Origin: Afifella pfennigii DSM 17143 | GTDB taxonomy: Bacteria > Pseudomonadota > Alphaproteobacteria > Rhizobiales > Afifellaceae | DNA: 64,000 bases | Assembly (NCBI RefSeq): GCF_000688515.1 | Contig: NZ_JHZK01000004.1 | Span: 160,488-224,487 of the forward strand | Direction: 5' to 3' | Shown: positions 58,944-64,000 of the stretch, piece by piece | How positions within the stretch are numbered: the first letter of the stretch is position 1 | Layout: each line of letters opens with the position of its first letter | Notes under the pieces: model-generated | The model's input: the letters and a program-made list of their open reading frames with translations, nothing else | Databases searched by the model: none | Told to the model about the DNA's origin: nothing | Program-made: the position numbers and the translations under genes

Positions 58944-60263
58944 ATGAGAACGCTCGATTTTGACGATCCCTTTGCCGATGACGGGCTGACATCGCCGGAG
59001 TCATTCTCCTCGCTCGGGCGACCCGTGCCGCGTATCACCATCCAAGCCTTCTGCGACACGCCGGAGGTGGCCGGAGCGCTCGACATGGCGGCCTCCGACC
59101 GGCGCATGGCCCGCGCCCACACCAAGGTGCATACCGGCGGCATCTCCGCGGCGATCGACTTCTATCAATCGGCGCCGACGCCGAACCTCATCATCGTGGA
59201 AAGCCGCCTGGTGAAGAACGAGCTTATCGCGCGCCTCGACGAGCTCGCCGAAGTCTGCGATTCCGGCACCAAGGTGCTGGTCATCGGCCATTCCAACGAT
59301 GTCGTCACCTATCGCGAGCTGTTGAAGCGCGGCGTCAGCGAATATCTGATCGCGCCCGTCGACGTCATGGCGGTGATCGCCGCCATCGCCGACATCTACA
59401 ACGACGACGGCCAATCCAAGCTCGGCCAGGTGTTCGCCTTCGTCGGCGCCAAGGGCGGCGTCGGCTCCTCGACCGTCGCCCACAATGTCGCCTGGAGCAT
59501 GTCGCGCGTCTTCGGCTCCGACGTCATCATCGCCGACCTCGACCTCGCGTTCGGCACGGTCGGCCTCGATTTCAACCAGGATCCACCGCAGGGCATGGCC
59601 GATGCCGTCTTCGGCTCCGACCGGCTCGACGAGGTGCTGCTCGACCGGCTCCTGACCAAATGCGAGGAGCATCTGAGCATCCTCGCCGCCCCGGCGATGC
59701 TCGACAAGACCTACGATTTCGAGGAGGAGGCCTTCGACCATGTCCTCGACATCCTGCAGTCGAACGTGCCGGCGGTGGTGCTCGACATCCCGCATATCTG
59801 GACATCCTGGGCGCGCAAGATGCTGCTGGCGGCCGACGACGTCATCGTCACGGCGACGCCGGACCTTGCCAATCTGAGGAACGCCAAGAACCTCATCGAC
59901 CTTCTCAAACAGGCTCGCCCCAACGACGCGCCCCCCAAGCTGGTGCTCAACAAGGTGGGCATTCCGCGTCAGCCCGAGATCAAGGTCGACGATTTCGGCG
60001 CCGCCCTGCAGACCGCCCCGACGGCGGTCATCCCCTTCGACCCGCTGCTTTTCGGCACCGCCGCCAATAACGGGCAGATGATCGCCGAGGCATCGGCGAA
60101 ATCGGCGATCAACGACACTTTCGTGGACATCGCCCAAATCGTCACCGGGCGCACGGAGCAAAAACACGGCAAGAAGGGCGGGCTCAGCTTCGCGCCGCTC
60201 CTGGAGAAACTCTCCGCCATGCAGAAATCGGGCAAGAAGACGAAACCCAAACGCGCCGCGTGA
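58944..60263 (+). CDS. cpaE: Pilus assembly localisation ATPase CpaE
   Basis: A 439-residue MinD/ParA-like protein. A receiver-like N-terminal domain (about 30-150) lacks a clear phosphoacceptor Asp at the usual place (IIVESRLV), and the ATPase domain carries the deviant Walker A KGGVGSST from Lys170, then IIADLDLAFGTVGLDF and VVLDIPHIWTSW. CpaE is needed to place the pilus machine at the pole; PodJ recruits it in Caulobacter. Its start follows the cpaD stop by 4 bp. Confidence 0.94.
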   Translation: MRTLDFDDPFADDGLTSPESFSSLGRPVPRITIQAFCDTPEVAGALDMAASDRRMARAHTKVHTGGISAAIDFYQSAPTPNLIIVESRLVKNELIARLDELAEVCDSGTKVLVIGHSNDVVTYRELLKRGVSEYLIAPVDVMAVIAAIADIYNDDGQSKLGQVFAFVGAKGGVGSSTVAHNVAWSMSRVFGSDVIIADLDLAFGTVGLDFNQDPPQGMADAVFGSDRLDEVLLDRLLTKCEEHLSILAAPAMLDKTYDFEEEAFDHVLDILQSNVPAVVLDIPHIWTSWARKMLLAADDVIVTATPDLANLRNAKNLIDLLKQARPNDAPPKLVLNKVGIPRQPEIKVDDFGAALQTAPTAVIPFDPLLFGTAANNGQMIAEASAKSAINDTFVDIAQIVTGRTEQKHGKKGGLSFAPLLEKLSAMQKSGKKTKPKRAA

Positions 60264-60291
60264 CCAGGGCCGCGTGACCAGGGATTGAGCC

Positions 60292-61821
60292 ATGTTCGGC
60301 AAGCGCTCCACCGCTGCACAAGAGGAACGTCCGCAGTCGCAGGCTCGCGCCAAGCCGGCTGCGGCGCCTAGCGAGACTGCGCCGCCGCCGCCCAAGCCGG
60401 CGCAGCCGAGCGGCTCTGCCGCGGCGGCCGCGGGCGCGGGCGCGCCGGCCGGGGCCGCCTCGCCGCCCCAGCGCGAGGCCGCGGCGTCCGCCCCCGCATC
60501 GCCGCCGCGCAGCGGCCGCGGCCGCAAGTCGGAGGAGTATTACCGCGTCAAGACGCAGATCTTCGGCGCCCTCATCGACACCATCGACCTCTCCCAGCTC
60601 GCCAAGATGGATGTGGAGCAGGCGCGCGAGGAGATCCGCGACATCGTCGGCGACATCATCCAGGTCAAGAACCTGGTCATGTCGATCTCCGAGCAGGAAG
60701 AGCTCCTGGAGGATATCTGCAACGATGTCCTCGGCTACGGTCCGCTGGAACCGCTGCTCGCCCGCGACGACATCGCAGACATCATGGTCAACGGCTCCGA
60801 CCAGGTGTTCATCGAAGTCAAGGGCAAGGTCGAGGAGACGGATATCCGCTTCCGCGACAACGGCCAGCTTCTCAATATCTGCCAGCGTATCGTCAGCCAG
60901 GTCGGCCGCCGCGTCGACGAGGCGAGCCCGATTTGCGATGCGCGCCTTCCCGACGGCAGCCGCGTCAACGTCATCGCACCGCCGCTCTCCATCGACGGGC
61001 CGGCGCTTACCATCCGTAAGTTCCGCAAGGACAAGCTGACCCTCGACCAGCTGGTTCAATACGGCACCATCACCCCGGAAGGCGCCACCATCCTGCAGAT
61101 CATCGGCCGGGTGCGCTGCAACGTGCTCGTCTCCGGAGGTACCGGCTCGGGCAAGACGACGCTGCTCAACTGCCTGACGCGCTACATCGACCACGACGAG
61201 CGTATCGTCACCTGCGAGGACGCGGCCGAGCTGCAGTTGCAGCAGCCGCATGTGGTGCGCCTTGAGACCCGCCCGCCGAACCTGGAGGGCGAGGGCGAGG
61301 TGACCATGCGCGATCTCGTCAAGAACTGCCTGCGCATGCGCCCGGAGCGCATCATCGTCGGCGAGGTGCGCGGCCCGGAAGCCTTCGACCTGTTGCAGGC
61401 GATGAATACCGGCCATGACGGCTCCATGGGCACCTTGCACGCCAACTCGCCGCGCGAGGCGCTCAGCCGTATCGAATCGATGATCACCATGGGCGGCTAC
61501 GCCCTGCCCTCGAAGACCATCCGCGAGATGATGGTTTCCTCCATCGACGTCATCATCCAGGCCGCGCGCCTGCGCGACGGCTCGCGCCGCATCACCCACG
61601 TCACCGAGGTGCTCGGCATGGAGGGCGACGTCATCATCACCCAGGATCTGTTCGTCTACGATATCGTCGGCGAGGATACGCATGGGCGCCTGCTCGGCCG
61701 ACATCGCTCCACCGGCATCGGTCATCCCGCCTTCTGGGATCGCGCCCGCTATTACAACGAGGAGCAGCGGCTGGCCGCCGCCCTCGACGCGGCCGAGTTC
61801 GACGAGCCGCGCCGCGCATGA
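60292..61821 (+). CDS. cpaF: Tad pilus assembly/retraction ATPase CpaF (TadA)
   Basis: A 509-residue secretion ATPase of the VirB11/TadA group that drives Flp pilus extension and retraction. After an 80-residue Ala/Pro-rich tail at the N-terminus comes the N-domain with [19 protein letters not shown], then Walker [12 protein letters not shown] (near residue 283), the Asp box ([13 protein letters not shown]), Walker B ([12 protein letters not shown]) and the His box ([12 protein letters not shown]). The low-complexity start varies between species. In operon with cpaE and tadB. Confidence 0.96.
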   Translation: MFGKRSTAAQEERPQSQARAKPAAAPSETAPPPPKPAQPSGSAAAAAGAGAPAGAASPPQREAAASAPASPPRSGRGRKSEEYYRVKTQIFGALIDTIDLSQLAKMDVEQAREEIRDIVGDIIQVKNLVMSISEQEELLEDICNDVLGYGPLEPLLARDDIADIMVNGSDQVFIEVKGKVEETDIRFRDNGQLLNICQRIVSQVGRRVDEASPICDARLPDGSRVNVIAPPLSIDGPALTIRKFRKDKLTLDQLVQYGTITPEGATILQIIGRVRCNVLVSGGTGSGKTTLLNCLTRYIDHDERIVTCEDAAELQLQQPHVVRLETRPPNLEGEGEVTMRDLVKNCLRMRPERIIVGEVRGPEAFDLLQAMNTGHDGSMGTLHANSPREALSRIESMITMGGYALPSKTIREMMVSSIDVIIQAARLRDGSRRITHVTEVLGMEGDVIITQDLFVYDIVGEDTHGRLLGRHRSTGIGHPAFWDRARYYNEEQRLAAALDAAEFDEPRRA

Positions 61822-61876
61822 GATACGGCCCGACATACCTTGCCAGCCGGACAGGCGGCGGATGCCGGAGAGCGGC

Positions 61877-62881
61877 ATGAACCTCTCCCCGCAGATGGTG
61901 CAGCTGGCGCTTTTCGGCCTCGTGGCCCTGTCGATCGGCGCCTTTCTCTACGCTCTCCTCTATGCGCGCCTGTCCGGTGGCACGCGCAGCAAGAAGCGCG
62001 TCGAGCTCGTCGCCGCCACCGCCGCCAATCCGCGCGACCGACGCCCGAGCGAAGAAGGCCGGCGCCGGCGCTCGGTGGAAGAGACGCTCAAAGAGATCGA
62101 GGAGCAGCAGAAGGCCAAGGCGCGCAAGGGCAGCAAGCCGCCGCTGATCCTGCGCATGCGGCAGGCGGGTCTCGGCTGGTCGACGCGCACCTTCGTCCTC
62201 ATCTGCATCGTCAGCATCCTTCTATGCATCCCGGCGGTGAGGTTTCTCACCGGCCTCCCCTTGCTGCCATCCATCGGCTTCGGCTTCGGCCTCGGCATCG
62301 TCCTGCCCTATGGCTACGTCAACTTCCTGCGCAAGCGCCGCTTCAAGATGTTTACCGAGGAGTTCCCCAACGCCCTCGACGTCATCGTGCGCGGCGTCAA
62401 AGCCGGCCTGCCGCTCGTCGATTGCCTGAAGGTCATCGCCTCGGAAGCCTCCCCGCCGGTCTCCACGGAGATCCGCGAGGTGGTGGAGGATCAGACACTC
62501 GGCATGCCGCTCGACGAAGCGATCGCCAAGCTGCCGGAGCGCATTCCGCTGCCGGAGGCGAATTTCTTCTCTATCGTCATCTCCATCCAGGCGCGCTCCG
62601 GCGGCAGCCTGGCGGAGGCCTTGTCCAATCTCTCCAAGGTGCTGCGCGACCGCAAGAAGATGTCCGCGAAGATCAAGGCGATGAGCGCAGAGGCCAAATC
62701 CTCCGCCGGCATCATCGGCGCCTTGCCGGTGATCGTGGCCACGCTCGTCTATCTCACCAGCCCAGAATACATCTCACTGTTGTTCACGACGACGATCGGC
62801 CAAATAGTCCTCGTCATTTGCGGGCTGTGGATGCTGATGGGCATTCTCGTCATGCGCAAAATGATCAATTTCGACTTCTAG
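61877..62881 (+). CDS. tadB: Tad inner-membrane platform protein TadB
   Basis: A 334-residue T2SS-F-type membrane protein. One N-terminal helix (about 8-30), a basic cytoplasmic stretch (RRPSEEGRRRRSVEETLKEIEEQQ), two central helices (about 105-150), the cytoplasmic T2SSF domain (MFTEEFPNALDVIVRGVKAGLPL, ARSGGSLAEALSNLSKVLRDR) and C-terminal helices. I chose ATG 61877, which has GGAG 6 nt upstream; ATG 61862 would add five residues. With TadC it forms the platform on which CpaF works. Confidence 0.93.
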   Translation: MNLSPQMVQLALFGLVALSIGAFLYALLYARLSGGTRSKKRVELVAATAANPRDRRPSEEGRRRRSVEETLKEIEEQQKAKARKGSKPPLILRMRQAGLGWSTRTFVLICIVSILLCIPAVRFLTGLPLLPSIGFGFGLGIVLPYGYVNFLRKRRFKMFTEEFPNALDVIVRGVKAGLPLVDCLKVIASEASPPVSTEIREVVEDQTLGMPLDEAIAKLPERIPLPEANFFSIVISIQARSGGSLAEALSNLSKVLRDRKKMSAKIKAMSAEAKSSAGIIGALPVIVATLVYLTSPEYISLLFTTTIGQIVLVICGLWMLMGILVMRKMINFDF

Positions 62882-62890
62882 GGGGACAGG

Positions 62891-63853
62891 GTGAATTTCT
62901 CCTCCAACCCGGAACTCTTCATCGCCATCGCGGCGGCGCTTTCCGCCTTCGCCGCGATCGTCGTCGTCGCCTGGCCCTATCTCGCCGGCGACAACCTGTC
63001 GGCGCGCATGAAGCAGGTCTCCTCGGAGCGCGAGCGCATCCGCGCCCGCGAGCGCGCCAAGCTGGAAGCGCAGAAGAAACAAGTCTCGCTGCGCTCCGAA
63101 CCGAGCCGCCTGGTGAAGAACTTCGTCGACCGCTTCAATCTCGCCAAGCAGGCGGAGGACGGAGAGATCGCCGGCAAGCTGCGCATGGCGGGGCTGCGCG
63201 GTCAGAATCCGGTCTTCATCTTTCTCGCCGCGCGGCTCTTGATGCCGGCCGCCATGTTCGTCGTGTCGATGCTCTATCTCTTCGTCATCACGCCGATCGA
63301 TCAGCCGCCGATGGTGCGGCTCCTGGTGGCAGTCTGCGCCGCCTATATCGGCTACTACCTGCCCAGCCTTTACGTGAAGAACCGGACGAGCAAACGGCAG
63401 AATGCCATCCGCCGCGCCTGGCCGGACGCGCTCGACTTGCTGCTCATCTGCGTTGAATCGGGCATGGGCATCGAATCGGCCTTTCGCAAGGTCTCCGAGG
63501 AGATCGGCCACGAATCGGTGGAGCTGGCGGAGGAATTGTCGCTGACGACGGCCGAGCTCTCCTATCTGCAGGACCGGCGCAAGGCCTACGAGAATCTCGG
63601 CGCCCGAACCGGCGTGGATGGCGTGCGCGCCGTCGTCACCAGTCTCATCCAGGCGGAGAAATACGGCACGCCCCTCGGCCAGTCGCTGCGCGTGCTCGCC
63701 CAGGAGAGCCGCGACATGCGCATGATGGAGGCGGAAAAGAAGGCCGCCTCCCTGCCGCCGAAGCTGACGGTGCCGATGATCCTTTTCTTCCTGCCGGTGC
63801 TTTTCGCCGTCATCATCACGCCGGCGGCAATCCAGGTGATGGAGATCCAGTAG
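62891..63853 (+). CDS. tadC: Tad inner-membrane platform protein TadC
   Basis: A 320-residue partner of TadB with the same T2SSF layout: N-terminal helix (about 8-32), cytoplasmic basic part, two central helices (about 105-155), the domain with RRAWPDALDLLLICVESGMGIESAF and SLIQAEKYGTPLGQSLRVLAQESRDMRM, and a C-terminal helix ending AAIQVMEIQ. The start is GTG 62891, preceded by GGGGGACAGG. It follows tadB by 9 bp. A TadD-type gene usually comes next, but the window ends 147 bp later with no clear start. Confidence 0.93.
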   Translation: MNFSSNPELFIAIAAALSAFAAIVVVAWPYLAGDNLSARMKQVSSERERIRARERAKLEAQKKQVSLRSEPSRLVKNFVDRFNLAKQAEDGEIAGKLRMAGLRGQNPVFIFLAARLLMPAAMFVVSMLYLFVITPIDQPPMVRLLVAVCAAYIGYYLPSLYVKNRTSKRQNAIRRAWPDALDLLLICVESGMGIESAFRKVSEEIGHESVELAEELSLTTAELSYLQDRRKAYENLGARTGVDGVRAVVTSLIQAEKYGTPLGQSLRVLAQESRDMRMMEAEKKAASLPPKLTVPMILFFLPVLFAVIITPAAIQVMEIQ

Positions 63854-64000
63854 GCGGGGGCCTGGCGGGCCAGCGGCGCCAGGCGCCGCCGCGTGCGGGA
63901 GTTATTCGTTGACTGTGAAGAACGCATAAGCGGCTGATAGTCGACGGATTTCGGTCTCTCGCAAGGTTTCGGTTTTGCAGGATTCGGTGGCTTGAGCCTG

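Noticed and set aside
1..64000. CRISPR array, insertion sequence, prophage or toxin-antitoxin island
   Set aside because: No regularly spaced repeats, transposase, phage structural genes or paired toxin-antitoxin genes were found. GC content and codon use look even throughout.

Overview
The window looks like chromosomal DNA of a GC-rich alphaproteobacterium, most probably of the order Hyphomicrobiales (Rhizobiales). The evidence is gene content and order: an ALAS-type hemA beside a RegB/RegA (ActS/ActR) pair, the block nfu-tsaB-rimI-plsC-miaB-phoH-ybeY-corC, the block rnd-lptC-lptA-lptB-rpoN, a PodJ-like polarity protein, the ligase-linked DNA repair set, and a Tad/Cpa pilus locus. I see no prophage, insertion sequence, CRISPR array or rRNA. 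The only RNA gene I can support is one tRNA-Leu(CAG).

Layout. 1-3047: end of a DUF952 gene overlapping pyrD, then a MATE exporter and a small membrane protein. 3119-10856: the ligase-associated DNA damage set (ATP-dependent ligase, MBL-fold exonuclease, Lhr-like helicase, PdeM phosphoesterase) on both strands, with a GNAT gene, a 65-aa gene and an unusual SeqA-N-like/RAMA protein among them. 10885-16601: a TauE/SafE exporter with its TIGR02186-type partner, then a 1317-aa PodJ-like protein. 16942-24148: a MerR regulator followed by a beta-oxidation operon (acyl-CoA dehydrogenase, thiolase, cupin, trifunctional FadB/FadJ-like protein, thioesterase). 24265-28333: a LexA-like S24 regulator, a secreted thermonuclease-like protein, nth, DUF2244 and an Ada-type methyltransferase. 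28492-35726: Fe-S carrier, t6A and ms2i6A tRNA modification, acetyltransferase, lipid acyltransferase, YbeY and a CBS protein, then the tRNA. 36026-40437: an amine/amino-acid uptake and oxidation module with a divergent XRE-cupin regulator. 40542-45117: RNase D, LPS transport and sigma-54. 45206-49375: SOS-type mmcB, RegA, RegB and hemA. 49501-52379: AbrB-type membrane protein, aminotransferase, MscL. 52404-63853: Tad pilus genes in two diverging arms.

How the parts work together. Two regions concern DNA damage (3-11 kb and 24-28 kb), and mmcB adds a third site with a near-consensus alphaproteobacterial SOS box. Redox control is concentrated at 45.7-49.4 kb, where a RegB/RegA pair lies divergent from hemA and hemA has an FNR/FixK-type box. 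Surface and polarity functions (PodJ-like protein, Tad pili, LPS export) carry motifs resembling CtrA sites upstream of podJ and cpaB. The clearest regulatory pattern is in the divergent region 39.5-39.8 kb: three copies of TTTCA-N6-TGAA(A/C) between the regulator and the transporter it probably controls. The most promising protein for new biology is the SeqA-N-like/RAMA protein at 6963-7460, which sits inside the ligase/exonuclease/helicase/phosphoesterase neighbourhood.
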